The translations under genes were made by a program, and so were the position numbers. From Clostridia bacterium (lineage in GTDB: Bacteria; Bacillota; Clostridia; TANB77; CAG-508): a stretch of 34,713 nt of DNA. Location: positions 1-34,713 of the forward strand of contig JAAWEA010000035.1 in assembly GCA_022794055.1 (NCBI GenBank). The letters are read 5' to 3'. Positions 9,629 through 19,116 of the stretch are shown in pieces; the first letter of the stretch is position 1, and the number at the start of each line of letters is the position of its first letter. The notes under the pieces are model-generated. The model saw only the letters and a program-made list of their open reading frames with translations, was not told where the DNA came from and did no database searches.

Positions 9629-10858
9629 ATGATAGAACAATTAATTTTCACAATAATATCATTTTTACTATTTATATATATGTTTTTTAAAATGTTTAAA
9701 GAAAATGATACAAATTATATAATTATATTAGTGTTAGAAGCAATAGGAATAGCTATAAATCTAGTACAAGTAATAGCAAACATAGATATAATATTAGTTT
9801 TTATGATTATAAAATATATAGTAGGAGTTATTTTACCAGTATTTGTAATAGCTTTGGAAAAAAAAGAATTACCATTAATTCAGATTTTAAATGTAATAAA
9901 AGCAAAAATATATTTGAAATTAGGAGATAATAAAAAGGCAAAAGAACAATTAATAAATTTAGTTTCAAAATATCCAGAAAATTATATTGGACATAAAATG
10001 CTAGCAAATATATATGAACTAGAAGGAGGAATGAGAAAAGCAATTGATGAATATGTACAAGCAATTGATAGTAATAAAAAAGACTATGATTCATATTACA
10101 AAATAGCAGACCTTTTAAACCAATTAGATAAAAAAGAGGAAGCATCAGAAATGCTACATAATTTACTAAATAAAAAGCCTGATTATTATAAGGCAACAGA
10201 ATTGCTAGGAGATATATTAATTTCAAAAGAAAAATATAAAGAAGCTGTAAATATTTATCAAGATGCGTTAAAATATAACCCACTAAGCTTTGAAATAAAC
10301 TATAATTTAGGAATTGCATATACTATGTTAAATGATTTTCAAAATGCAAAAATATGTTATGAAAGAGCAGCAGATATAAATTCACTTTCATATAATTCAA
10401 AATATTCTCTTGCTGAAATATCATTAATTTATAAAGAATTAGAAAAAGCAGAACAATATTTTATGGAAGCGTTAGAAGATGAAGAATTATCAGCAGATAG
10501 TTATTATGAACTTTCAAAAATTGCAATGATTAAAGGAGAAAAAGAAAAGGCAATTAAATTTGCTAATATAGCAGTGGATATTAATTCATCAAAAATAGTA
10601 AAAAAAATAAAAAATGATCCAATTTTTATTCCTATAATGGCAAAAATCTCAATACCATTTAATATTGAAGAAATAGAAAATACAGAAAAAAATATGAAAG
10701 AAAAAGAAAGAAAAGCAAAGGAACATTTGGAGGACATGTTTGATGTAACAAGAAATTTAAGTTATAATGATATTAAAATGCTAAAAGATAAAACGCAAAA
10801 AGAAAAACCAAAAGGGATAAATAAAAAGGAAAATGAAACTCAAAAAGAATTAGAATAA
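9629..10858 (+). CDS. Tetratricopeptide-repeat membrane protein
   Basis: N-terminal TM segments followed by repeated TPR-type helices (e.g. YKEAVNIYQDALKYNPLSFEINYNLGIAY). Confidence 0.85.
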   Translation: MIEQLIFTIISFLLFIYMFFKMFKENDTNYIIILVLEAIGIAINLVQVIANIDIILVFMIIKYIVGVILPVFVIALEKKELPLIQILNVIKAKIYLKLGDNKKAKEQLINLVSKYPENYIGHKMLANIYELEGGMRKAIDEYVQAIDSNKKDYDSYYKIADLLNQLDKKEEASEMLHNLLNKKPDYYKATELLGDILISKEKYKEAVNIYQDALKYNPLSFEINYNLGIAYTMLNDFQNAKICYERAADINSLSYNSKYSLAEISLIYKELEKAEQYFMEALEDEELSADSYYELSKIAMIKGEKEKAIKFANIAVDINSSKIVKKIKNDPIFIPIMAKISIPFNIEEIENTEKNMKEKERKAKEHLEDMFDVTRNLSYNDIKMLKDKTQKEKPKGINKKENETQKELE

Positions 10859-10929
10859 ATGAATCATAAATTTCTAAAAAAAAAATATAATTATAAAAGT
10901 AAAAATAACAAAAGAAAGGAATAAAATAG

Positions 10930-11760
10930 ATGAATATTTTTCAAGCAATAATTTTAGGAGCAGTTCAAGGATTAACAGAGCTACTACCAATTTCAAGTTC
11001 AGCACATTTAAATCTATTTCCATGGATATTTGGATGGGGAGAAATTGGTGCTTCATTTGATGTTGCTTTACATATAGGAACATTATTTGCAATTGTAATC
11101 TTCTTTTTTAAGGATTGGATAAAACTAATAGAATGTGGATATAAGCAAGTAATAAAAAAAGAAAAATCAACAGAAGGAAAGATATTTTGGTACATAGTAA
11201 TATCAACTATCCCAACTGGAATATTATGCTTAATATTAGATAAAATATCAGAAAAAATAATAGAAAAACTTGCAATGAGTTTTAATATAGAAGAAAAAAT
11301 GATAGAGATGTTTTTAATTGCTTTTGCATTAATTATTATGGGAATAATATTATATATAGTAGATAAAAAGGCAAAATCAAAAGTAGAATATAAAGATATT
11401 ACATTAAAGCAATCTTTATGGATAGCAATGTCTCAAGCAATAGCAGCAGCATTTCCAGGAGTATCTAGATCTGGAATTACAATGACAGTAGGAAGAGGAA
11501 TGAAATTAAAAAGAGAATCAGTTGCTAAATATTCATTTTTATTATCAACGCCAATAGTTGCAGCAGCTGCATTATATGATTTAAAACATTTTGCATTTAA
11601 TGTGCCATTCTTTATTGGAATTTTAGTAAGTTTTATAGTAGGTGTAATAGTTATTAAATTCCTATTAGAATATTTAAAAAAAGGTAGCTTTAAAGTATTT
11701 GCTATTTATAGAGTTATTTTAGGATTATTTATTATAGGATTATGTTTTATGAGATTATAA
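10930..11760 (+). CDS. uppP: Undecaprenyl-diphosphatase
   Basis: AVQGLTELLPISSSAHL, FPGVSRSGITMTVGR; polytopic membrane protein. Confidence 0.95.
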   Translation: MNIFQAIILGAVQGLTELLPISSSAHLNLFPWIFGWGEIGASFDVALHIGTLFAIVIFFFKDWIKLIECGYKQVIKKEKSTEGKIFWYIVISTIPTGILCLILDKISEKIIEKLAMSFNIEEKMIEMFLIAFALIIMGIILYIVDKKAKSKVEYKDITLKQSLWIAMSQAIAAAFPGVSRSGITMTVGRGMKLKRESVAKYSFLLSTPIVAAAALYDLKHFAFNVPFFIGILVSFIVGVIVIKFLLEYLKKGSFKVFAIYRVILGLFIIGLCFMRL

Positions 11761-11764
11761 AAAT

Positions 11765-11802
11765 AAAAAGTAGAAAAGATTAGTTTTTCTTTTCTACTTT
11801 TT
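11765..11802. terminator. Bidirectional terminator between uppP and the RHH gene
   Basis: Perfect 15-bp inverted repeat AAAAAGTAGAAAAGA (11765-11779) / TCTTTTCTACTTTTT (11788-11802), 8-nt loop. Confidence 0.85.
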
Positions 11803-11992
11803 CATTTTTTAATTTTAGTTTATCTTCATCATCTAAATTATCTAATCCAAATTCTAAAAGATTTATAATTATCTTATTAAAAGATAAATTTTTTAAATTA
11901 GCAAGATTTTGTATATCATTTACAATATTTTCAGGTATACGTAAAGTTTTACTAATACCACTATGATTTTCTGGAATTTTTAATTTATTCAT
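11780..11992 (-). CDS. Ribbon-helix-helix-type small regulator
   Basis: MNKLKIPENHSGISKTLRIPENIVNDIQNLANLKNLSFNKIIINLLEFGLDNL...; start at 11992 preceded by AGGAGG on the minus strand (ORF track extends to 12043). Confidence 0.65.
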   Translation of the reverse strand: MNKLKIPENHSGISKTLRIPENIVNDIQNLANLKNLSFNKIIINLLEFGLDNLDDEDKLKLKNEKVEKKN

Positions 11993-12004
11993 TATAATAC
12001 CTCC

Positions 12005-12069
12005 TGCAATTATTTTATACCGATAATAGTAATAAATATGCACCTAAAAATAATTGCAAAATAATTGCA
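12005..12069. promoter_or_regulatory. Putative operator: three AAAATAATTGCA boxes in the divergent promoter region
   Basis: Inverted copy TGCAATTATTTT 12005-12016, direct copies 12047-12058 and 12058-12069 (11-bp period). Candidate plus-strand promoter TTGCAA 12054-12059, N17, TAATAT 12077-12082. Confidence 0.55.
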
Positions 12070-12115
12070 AATGTGTTAATATGATTTTAAACATAATTAG
12101 GAGGTAAGAAATCAA

Positions 12116-13189
12116 ATGAAAAATAAAGTAAATAATGTAATAAAACTAATAATATTGATATTAGCAGTAATAGTAATATTAGTTTTAGTAGGAAAAAAAA
12201 GCTTGATAGAAAATACAGAAAAATCAAAAAAGACATCTATAGAAACAGAAAATGAAAAAATAAGATTAACTTATGAAGTAGGAGAAAGAACAGGAAATGA
12301 TATAAAAGTACTCATAGAAATAATAGCACAAGAAGGAATAAGAGAAATACATACTCCAGAACCAGATATAATTTATGTATATGGAGGAATAGAACTTGCA
12401 ATAGACTATATAGTGAAATTAGATGTAGAGTATAAATTTATAATTATCTCAGAAACAGGAGAAGAAAAACAAGAAATAATACGTATAGAGCCACAAATAG
12501 AGACAACAACAGTATTTATAAATGAAACTCAGAATGCAATAACATCTTTGCCTGAATATAGTGTAGAAAAAGGAACACCACTATATATAAATTTTGAAGC
12601 AACTTTAGAAGGAGAAATTTGCACAATAGAACCGCCGTTATCACAAGCTATAACCTCAAATGGATTATATACTTATATAATGACAGGTAAATATAATGGA
12701 AGGATAATAACCGCAACAAAAGAGGTTATGGTGAAACAGTATAATTCAGCAAGAGATATAGTAAAATATGATGCAGGAGAATGGACAAAAGAAGAAATTG
12801 AAGAATTAAAAAACCAGAAACTATATGATATAAATGTAGATAAAACAATTAGTAGCCAGTATAAAATAAATAGTGAAACAGGATTTAATTTAACTTTTGG
12901 AGGATTTACATATAAAGGAGATTCAGAAAATGAAAATAATATTAATGAAAAAAAAGTAATCACAAATAGAAACCAAAGCATAAGTAATGAAAATGGTTAT
13001 GGAAGACCTAAATATGATGGATGGCAAATATTAGAAACAGAGGGAATTAATGGTAAGACTTATGTTAAAAAATTAATACATGCAGGAAGTCCAGAAAATT
13101 TTTCATCTTATACTTTTGGAACTAGAGATGAAGATATGCAAAAAATGCGGAAAATATGCTTTACATATTACATCAGATGGAAAGTATGA
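12116..13189 (+). CDS. Membrane-anchored surface/secreted protein, N-terminal part (frameshifted at about 13140)
   Basis: N-terminal TM then a long extracellular-type region; frame ends at 13189 after the A6 run; RBS aggagg. Confidence 0.7.
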   Translation: MKNKVNNVIKLIILILAVIVILVLVGKKSLIENTEKSKKTSIETENEKIRLTYEVGERTGNDIKVLIEIIAQEGIREIHTPEPDIIYVYGGIELAIDYIVKLDVEYKFIIISETGEEKQEIIRIEPQIETTTVFINETQNAITSLPEYSVEKGTPLYINFEATLEGEICTIEPPLSQAITSNGLYTYIMTGKYNGRIITATKEVMVKQYNSARDIVKYDAGEWTKEEIEELKNQKLYDINVDKTISSQYKINSETGFNLTFGGFTYKGDSENENNINEKKVITNRNQSISNENGYGRPKYDGWQILETEGINGKTYVKKLIHAGSPENFSSYTFGTRDEDMQKMRKICFTYYIRWKV

Positions 13190-13622
13190 GGAAGGAAAAA
13201 ATTATTCTTTAAAAGATGGAACAAGTCTAAATATTAGAAATTGGGATATGTATAGAGATAAAGAATTAGATGAAAAAGGATATATCAGTAATGTACACAT
13301 GCTTACATGTACAGAGTTTTGTGATTTTAGAGATAATAAAAAAGAAGGATGGAATAAAATGCAAATTGGCTGCAAGTATTTCTTAACAGAAAGAGAAAAG
13401 GATACAAATGGGAGGTATGCTAGCTTTTCATGGAATACAGGGCGTTATTATTTATATGTTCTACCATATTATTTTGAATTTATAAATATGTATAATATAA
13501 ATACAGATAGTTCTTCTGTAGGATGCTATGGCATAAGACCAGTAATTGAGTTAACACAAGGAGTATATATAAAAAGTGGTTTAGGAATAGAAGAAGATCC
13601 TTATATCCTTGGAAAAGATTAA
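13146..13622 (+). CDS. Surface/secreted protein, C-terminal part (continuation of 12116 gene)
   Basis: CGKYALHITSDGKYEEGKNYSLKDG...CYGIRPVIELTQGVYIKSGLGIEEDPYILGKD continues the product in another frame; ORF track start at 13080 is upstream in the overlap. Confidence 0.65.
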   Translation, partial: CGKYALHITSDGKYEEGKNYSLKDGTSLNIRNWDMYRDKELDEKGYISNVHMLTCTEFCDFRDNKKEGWNKMQIGCKYFLTEREKDTNGRYASFSWNTGRYYLYVLPYYFEFINMYNINTDSSSVGCYGIRPVIELTQGVYIKSGLGIEEDPYILGKD

Positions 13623-13630
13623 AAGGACAT

Positions 13631-13658
13631 AAAAAAACCGACTTAAGTCGGTTTTTTT
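13631..13658. terminator. Bidirectional rho-independent terminator
   Basis: AAAAAAA-CCGACTTAAGTCGG-TTTTTTT between convergent genes. Confidence 0.92.
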
Positions 13659-13663
13659 ATACT

Positions 13664-15058
13664 TTATTTCATATCATTTTTAATTTTTATATATCTAATT
13701 CCTAAAACAACTGATATTACAGCAACAACTACAATTCCACCATAAAGAATAGTTTTACCAGCTTTTGGCAAGATAGTAGGTAATTTTTCAGGCTCTACTA
13801 ATTTGATTTGAGGTGTAATATCAGATGATTTTGATTCAGGTATATTAGTAGAAGAATCTGTATAAGTAATATCTAATTTTGTATGAGTATCTAAAATTTT
13901 ATCTAAAATATCTGTGCTATAATTTTCTTTTAACTTAATTTTATATTGAACTATTGCTGTTTCAGTAGACTTTAGTTCTGGTATATTCCAAGTAATAGAA
14001 TTAGTATTAAGATCTATTTTATCTGAAATTGTACCAAAATTTGGATCTTTTACAATTGAGAATGTAAAGTTATCTACAATTTCTTTAGAAAAAGTATCAA
14101 CAACTTCTATGTCTTTATATGTTTTAGAAATAGATACTAAGTCATTATAAATGTCAGTTGTAATTGTTTGTTCTACTTTATCGTCTGTAACATAATAAAA
14201 CTTTCCAATTGTTGGATTCGCAGTTGTTCCAAAAACTTCCTCAATAATTTCATCATTTGTTTTAGTTCCCATTGGTTTTGCATTACCATCTACAATTCCT
14301 GTAAGCATTGTAATAACTTTATCTGCTACACCTGATAAAGATGATAATTCATTTTTTGTTTTTTCTATAACAGAATCTGAAAAATAATTATCAAAGTCGA
14401 ATGAAATATTTGGTACACCATCTGTTAAAATAATTACATATTTATTAACTTTGTTTTCTGTGTCATCTGGATTAGCAGGGGTAAAGCAAGTTTTTGCTAA
14501 ATTAACACCAGCTTGTAAATTTGTTCTATCTCCTTCAAACGGAATATTACTAATAGAAGAAATTAAGTCATCTTTATTATTTGTTAGTTGAGAAATAACT
14601 TTTGCATCATTAATTGTTCCTTCATTACCAGCAGTTCCATCTGCATTTGGAGCAATTGCTGAAAAACTTACAGCACCTATTTTTAATTGCTCATTATCTT
14701 TTAATAAATTTGTTATTAATGTTTTGGCAGACTCAATAATTAAGCTTTCTCTAGTTCTATCGCCTATTGCAGGTGTAAGCATACTTTTTGAATTATCAAG
14801 AACTAACATTATTTCTCCAGTTGGTTTCATTGCTACTTCTTCATTTACAACTTTTAATTGAAATGTAATTTCTTTTTTGTCTAAATCTTTTGAAATAACT
14901 CTTCTTTCAATGTAAGACTTTTCACCAAATTTAATAGTAGCTACTGGTTCTGATATAACTGACATAGTAACATCACTATAAGAGGCTAATGAAATTGTTG
15001 AAATAAGAGTTATTAATAAAAATGTTAATAATAATAATTTAATATTTAATTTTTTCAT
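13664..15058 (-). CDS. vWA-domain surface protein with LPKAG-type C-terminal signal
   Basis: N-terminal signal peptide, MIDAS-like LVLDNSKSM, VIILTDGVPN, C-terminal ILPKAGKTILYGGIVVVAVISVVLGIRYIKIKNDMK. Confidence 0.85.
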   Translation of the reverse strand: MKKLNIKLLLLTFLLITLISTISLASYSDVTMSVISEPVATIKFGEKSYIERRVISKDLDKKEITFQLKVVNEEVAMKPTGEIMLVLDNSKSMLTPAIGDRTRESLIIESAKTLITNLLKDNEQLKIGAVSFSAIAPNADGTAGNEGTINDAKVISQLTNNKDDLISSISNIPFEGDRTNLQAGVNLAKTCFTPANPDDTENKVNKYVIILTDGVPNISFDFDNYFSDSVIEKTKNELSSLSGVADKVITMLTGIVDGNAKPMGTKTNDEIIEEVFGTTANPTIGKFYYVTDDKVEQTITTDIYNDLVSISKTYKDIEVVDTFSKEIVDNFTFSIVKDPNFGTISDKIDLNTNSITWNIPELKSTETAIVQYKIKLKENYSTDILDKILDTHTKLDITYTDSSTNIPESKSSDITPQIKLVEPEKLPTILPKAGKTILYGGIVVVAVISVVLGIRYIKIKNDMK

Positions 15059-15234
15059 TATAACATATCTCCTTTATATAAATATATAATTTTATTTTAT
15101 TATAAAAGTTAACAAAAGACAAGCATTTTATAGAAAAATAAAAAAAAATATGTTATTATTATTACGAGTTAATTTTAAAGTATTCATAATATTTAATAGA
15201 TAATATTAATTTATTGTTAGAAAAGGAGTTTTAA

Positions 15235-17073
15235 ATGTTAGAAAAAATAAATTTACCAGAAGATTTAAAAAAATTAAGTATAGAAGAAAAAAATCAACTA
15301 GCACAAGAATTAAGGGATTATATTTTGCAAGTAGTATCAGAAAATGGAGGTCATTTAGCATCGAATTTAGGAGTAGTAGAATTAACAATAGCCCTACACA
15401 GTGTATTTAACATGCCTAAAGACAAGATTGTGTGGGATGTAGGACATCAAACTTATGCACATAAAATTATTACAGGGAGAAGAGAAGAATTCAAAACACT
15501 AAGAAAAAAAGATGGATTATCTGGTTTTCCAAAAACAAATGAATCAGAATATGATAGCTTTAATACTGGACATAGTAGTACTTCTATTTCAGCAGCGCTT
15601 GGAATGGCAAGAGCAAGAGATTTAAAAAAAGAAGATAATAATGTAATTGCAATAATAGGAGATGGAGCATTAACAGGAGGAATGGCACTAGAAGCACTAA
15701 ATGATGCAGGATTTAGTAAAACAAAAATTACTGTTATTTTAAATGATAACGAAATGAGTATTTCTAAAAATATTGGTGGTTTAAATTCATTTTTAACAAA
15801 GTTAAGAACTAAAAAATTATATACAAAATCGAATTCATCAATAAAAACAATTTTAGCTAAAATACCTGGAATAGGGCAAGGAACTGTAAGAATTGTACAA
15901 AATATAAAGAGACGTATCAAACAATTGGTAATTCCAAAAATGTTTTTTGAAGATATAGGTTTTACTTATATAGGAACAGTTGATGGACATGATATTGAAC
16001 AATTGCAAAATATATTAGAAATGAGTAAAAAAATTGAAAAACCAGTATTGATACATGTATTAACAAAAAAAGGAAAAGGATATAAAATTGCAGAAGAAAA
16101 TCCAGATAAATTTCATGCTACTTCACCATTTTATATAGAAACAGGGAAATTAAAAAAAGAAAAAAAGACAGATTATTCAAAAGTATTTGGTGATAAGTTA
16201 ATAGAATTAGCAAAAAAAGACAATAGAATTGTAGCTATTACAGCATCAATGAAAGATGGAACAGGATTATCAGATTTTCAAAAGGAATTCTCAAATAGAT
16301 TTTTTGATATAGGAATTGCAGAGCAACATGCACTAACAATGGCTGCGGGAATGGCAAAAGAAGGTATGATACCTTATGTACCAATTTATTCATCTTTTTA
16401 TCAAAGAGCCTATGATCAAGTAATTCATGATATAGCAATTCAAAATTTACCAGTTATTATGTGTGTAGATAGAGCTGGTGTTGTAGGAGCAGATGGAGAA
16501 ACACATCAAGGAACTTTAGATATGGCATTTTTTAGATTAGTACCAAATTTAGTAATTATGGCACCAAAAGATTTTAAAGAATTAGAAGATATGCTAGAGT
16601 TTGCTGCTACTTTAAATCGACCAGTTGTAATTAGGTATCCAAGAGGAGGAGAGCTAGATAATATCAAATTTGAAAAACATGAGAAAATAAAATTAGGAAA
16701 TGCGGAGATAATAAAACAAGGAAATGATTTGAGCATTATAGCAATAGGAAAAAGAGTAGCGAAAGCCATGGAGATTGCTAAACAATATGAAGAAAATGGC
16801 TTAGATGTAGAAGTTATAAATGCTAGATTTCTAAAACCAATAGATAAAGAAACAATAAAAGATTCAATTTATAAAACAAAAAGAGTAATTACAATAGAAG
16901 ATGGTACAAAAATAAATGGACTTGGAACAGCAATTGAAGAAATTATTGTAGAAGAAGGTATGCAAGATATTGAAATTGAAATTCAAGCATGGCCAGATGA
17001 ATTTATTAAACAAGGAGTTGAAGAGTGGGGAAAATATGGACGAAAAAATATTTTTAGCACAAGTAACAGATAA
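15235..17073 (+). CDS. dxs: 1-deoxy-D-xylulose-5-phosphate synthase
   Basis: GGHLASNLGVVELTIALHSVF, IGDGALTGGMALEALNDAG, DIGIAEQHALTMAAGMA, RYPRG; RBS aaaggag. Confidence 0.97.
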   Translation: MLEKINLPEDLKKLSIEEKNQLAQELRDYILQVVSENGGHLASNLGVVELTIALHSVFNMPKDKIVWDVGHQTYAHKIITGRREEFKTLRKKDGLSGFPKTNESEYDSFNTGHSSTSISAALGMARARDLKKEDNNVIAIIGDGALTGGMALEALNDAGFSKTKITVILNDNEMSISKNIGGLNSFLTKLRTKKLYTKSNSSIKTILAKIPGIGQGTVRIVQNIKRRIKQLVIPKMFFEDIGFTYIGTVDGHDIEQLQNILEMSKKIEKPVLIHVLTKKGKGYKIAEENPDKFHATSPFYIETGKLKKEKKTDYSKVFGDKLIELAKKDNRIVAITASMKDGTGLSDFQKEFSNRFFDIGIAEQHALTMAAGMAKEGMIPYVPIYSSFYQRAYDQVIHDIAIQNLPVIMCVDRAGVVGADGETHQGTLDMAFFRLVPNLVIMAPKDFKELEDMLEFAATLNRPVVIRYPRGGELDNIKFEKHEKIKLGNAEIIKQGNDLSIIAIGKRVAKAMEIAKQYEENGLDVEVINARFLKPIDKETIKDSIYKTKRVITIEDGTKINGLGTAIEEIIVEEGMQDIEIEIQAWPDEFIKQGVEEWGKYGRKNIFSTSNR

Positions 17074-17803
17074 AATTGAATTTTGTAGACAGAAAGAAAG
17101 AATAGAATATACTGATTTTTTAGATATGTATCAAATATCACTTATAAAAAATTTTTTAAAGAAGATGAATTTTGAAAATTATATTTTATATGGAGGATTT
17201 GAGGATAGTGAAAGAAAAATACTAATTATATATCCTGAAAAATATAATATAGATATGATTCAAAAAAATTATTCAAAATTTATAAAAATAATTAGGATTT
17301 CATTAAATGAAGAAGAAAAAGGAAAATATACTCATAGAAATTATTTAGGTGGGATTGTAAAATTAGGAATGAAAAGAGAAAAAGTTGGAGATATTCTTGT
17401 TTTTGATGATGGAGCAGATATTCTAGTAAAATCAGAAACAGCAGAAACACTAAAACAAGAATTGGGAACTCTTACAAGATTTGAAAATTCTAAATTAGAA
17501 ATAATTAATATTGAAAATTTAAGAAAACAACAAATAAAAATTGAAGAGGTAAATATTATAGTTCCTTCTTTAAGGTTAGATAATTTTGTGTCTGATTTAG
17601 CAAGAACTTCTAGAAGTAAAGCAGTTCAAATAATTGACAGTGAAAGAGTTTTTATCAATGGTCAAAGTGAAACAAAGGCTTCTAAACAGATAAAGTTAGG
17701 TGATGTAATTACAATTCGTGGAAAAGGGAGATTTGTTGTAAAAGAATTTGCTGGAAATACTAGAAGTGGTAGAAATATTGTTAAAATAGAAAAATATGTG
17801 TAA
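17036..17803 (+). CDS. YlmH-like S4-domain RNA-binding protein
   Basis: MDEKIFLAQ...; HRNYLGGIVKLGMKREKVGDILV; C-terminal S4 domain LRLDNFVSDLARTSRSKAVQII..VFINGQ. Start 17036 overlaps the end of dxs (ORF track gives 16970). Confidence 0.85.
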   Translation: MDEKIFLAQVTDKIEFCRQKERIEYTDFLDMYQISLIKNFLKKMNFENYILYGGFEDSERKILIIYPEKYNIDMIQKNYSKFIKIIRISLNEEEKGKYTHRNYLGGIVKLGMKREKVGDILVFDDGADILVKSETAETLKQELGTLTRFENSKLEIINIENLRKQQIKIEEVNIIVPSLRLDNFVSDLARTSRSKAVQIIDSERVFINGQSETKASKQIKLGDVITIRGKGRFVVKEFAGNTRSGRNIVKIEKYV

Positions 17804-17870
17804 TCACTTAGAAAGTTTAACATTACTTTTCTTATATTTTGATATTTCGAACATTTAATTAATCTCCTAA

Positions 17871-17951
17871 TTAGGTGAGGCCTTTTGCTCAGATGATGAT
17901 GGAATAAATAATGGGTATCCTATATTAAAGTGGCAAAATAATAGAGAATAA
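17871..17951 (+). pseudogene. Remnant of the C-terminus of a repeat-type surface protein
   Basis: Frame translates LGEAFCSDDDGINNGYPILKWQNNRE*, with no start codon and a stop immediately upstream; resembles the NNGYPILKWQ ending of clostridial GLUG/repeat surface proteins. Confidence 0.45.
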
Positions 17952-17979
17952 TAAGCAAAAATTTATATATTGAAAATAT

Positions 17980-18027
17980 AAAAAACAATTGTAATTTGAA
18001 ATTTATTTTAAATTACAATTGTTTTTT
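17980..18027. terminator. Bidirectional terminator between ylmH-like gene and rimI
   Basis: 18-bp perfect inverted repeat 17980-17997 / 18010-18027 (AAAAAACAATTGTAATTT ... AAATTACAATTGTTTTTT). Confidence 0.85.
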
Positions 18028-18450
18028 CATTATAATTGCAGAATTTTGATTATCATAATAATTTTTCCTAATGCCTACATATTTAAAACCCAAATTATCA
18101 TACAAATGAATTGCATGTAAATTAGTTTCATTAACTTCTAAATTAAGAATTTTTAAATTATTATCTTGAGCATAAGAAATCAAATTTTCTAAGAGTTTAG
18201 AACCAATACCTTGACCACGAAAATTTTTGCAAACTACGATGTTCATAATATCAGCTTCATCTAAAATTTTTTTAAAACCTGCAAAACCTACAATTTTATT
18301 ATTAATTCTAGCAACTAAGAAATAAGAATTTTTACACATCAGTTCTTGCTTTAAACAATCACAGGTCCAAAAATCATCAAAATCAGAAAATAGTATGTTA
18401 GAAATTTCATAAAAATCGTTTAAATCCATTCTTTTTATATCAATAAGCAT
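18013..18450 (-). CDS. rimI: Ribosomal-protein-alanine N-acetyltransferase-like GNAT protein
   Basis: GNAT motif VVCKNFRGQGIGSKLLENLI, LEVNETNLHAIHLYDNLGFKYVGIRKNYY; downstream of tsaB. Confidence 0.88.
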   Translation of the reverse strand: MLIDIKRMDLNDFYEISNILFSDFDDFWTCDCLKQELMCKNSYFLVARINNKIVGFAGFKKILDEADIMNIVVCKNFRGQGIGSKLLENLISYAQDNNLKILNLEVNETNLHAIHLYDNLGFKYVGIRKNYYDNQNSAIIMKKQL

Positions 18451-19115
18451 TATTTAACACAACCTTTTAATTTTTCTTCCAATTGTCTTTGGGCTTGAGG
18501 CTTTTTTAGATATAAAGGTAAAATTTCTTCACTTTGTTTATAAGTGGTTTGGTATTTTCTAAAACCAGCTATTCCTAGATTTTCAACAGATAAAGTATTA
18601 TTTGTGGATTTTTCAGTAAGACCATCACCTACAAAGTGAATAATTTGTTTTGAATATTTATTTTCCAAAAAATCTAATATATTTTTTACAGTATCTGCCC
18701 TTGGTTCTTCAATAATTTTATAAATTCCATTATTTAATTCATATAAAGCAAAATAACAATTATCATTTTTGCAATCTATTGTAGAACAAATAAGACCATC
18801 ATCTTTGATATTATAAGCTAAAACTTCTAAACTACTAATTCCAATACAAGGTATGCTTAAACTATCAGAAAAAGCCTTAACTGTTGCGATTCCAATACGA
18901 ATTCCAGTAAAAGACCCAGGACCAATATCACAAACTAATAAATCAATATCATTTAAAGTTAATTTACATTCTTCTAAAAGTTGTTTTAATAAAGGCATTA
19001 AAGTTTCAGAATGTGTTAAGCCATTATTTAATTCAACTTTTTTAATTAAATTATTATCGTTCAAAATAGAAATTCCACAAAGTACACTAGAAGTGTCAAT
19101 ACACAATATTTTCAA
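18450..19115 (-). CDS. tsaB: tRNA t6A37 biosynthesis protein TsaB
   Basis: MKILCIDTSSVLCGISIL, ICDIGPGSFTGIRIGIATVKA-type motif; operon with tsaE and rimI. Confidence 0.93.
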   Translation of the reverse strand: MKILCIDTSSVLCGISILNDNNLIKKVELNNGLTHSETLMPLLKQLLEECKLTLNDIDLLVCDIGPGSFTGIRIGIATVKAFSDSLSIPCIGISSLEVLAYNIKDDGLICSTIDCKNDNCYFALYELNNGIYKIIEEPRADTVKNILDFLENKYSKQIIHFVGDGLTEKSTNNTLSVENLGIAGFRKYQTTYKQSEEILPLYLKKPQAQRQLEEKLKGCVK

Positions 19116-19116
19116 A

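Noticed and set aside
9828-10319. 163-aa minus-strand ORF
   Set aside because: Antisense to the TPR gene, Leu/Tyr-rich artefact.
15453-15920. 155-aa minus-strand ORF inside dxs
   Set aside because: Antisense shadow ORF of a confident gene.
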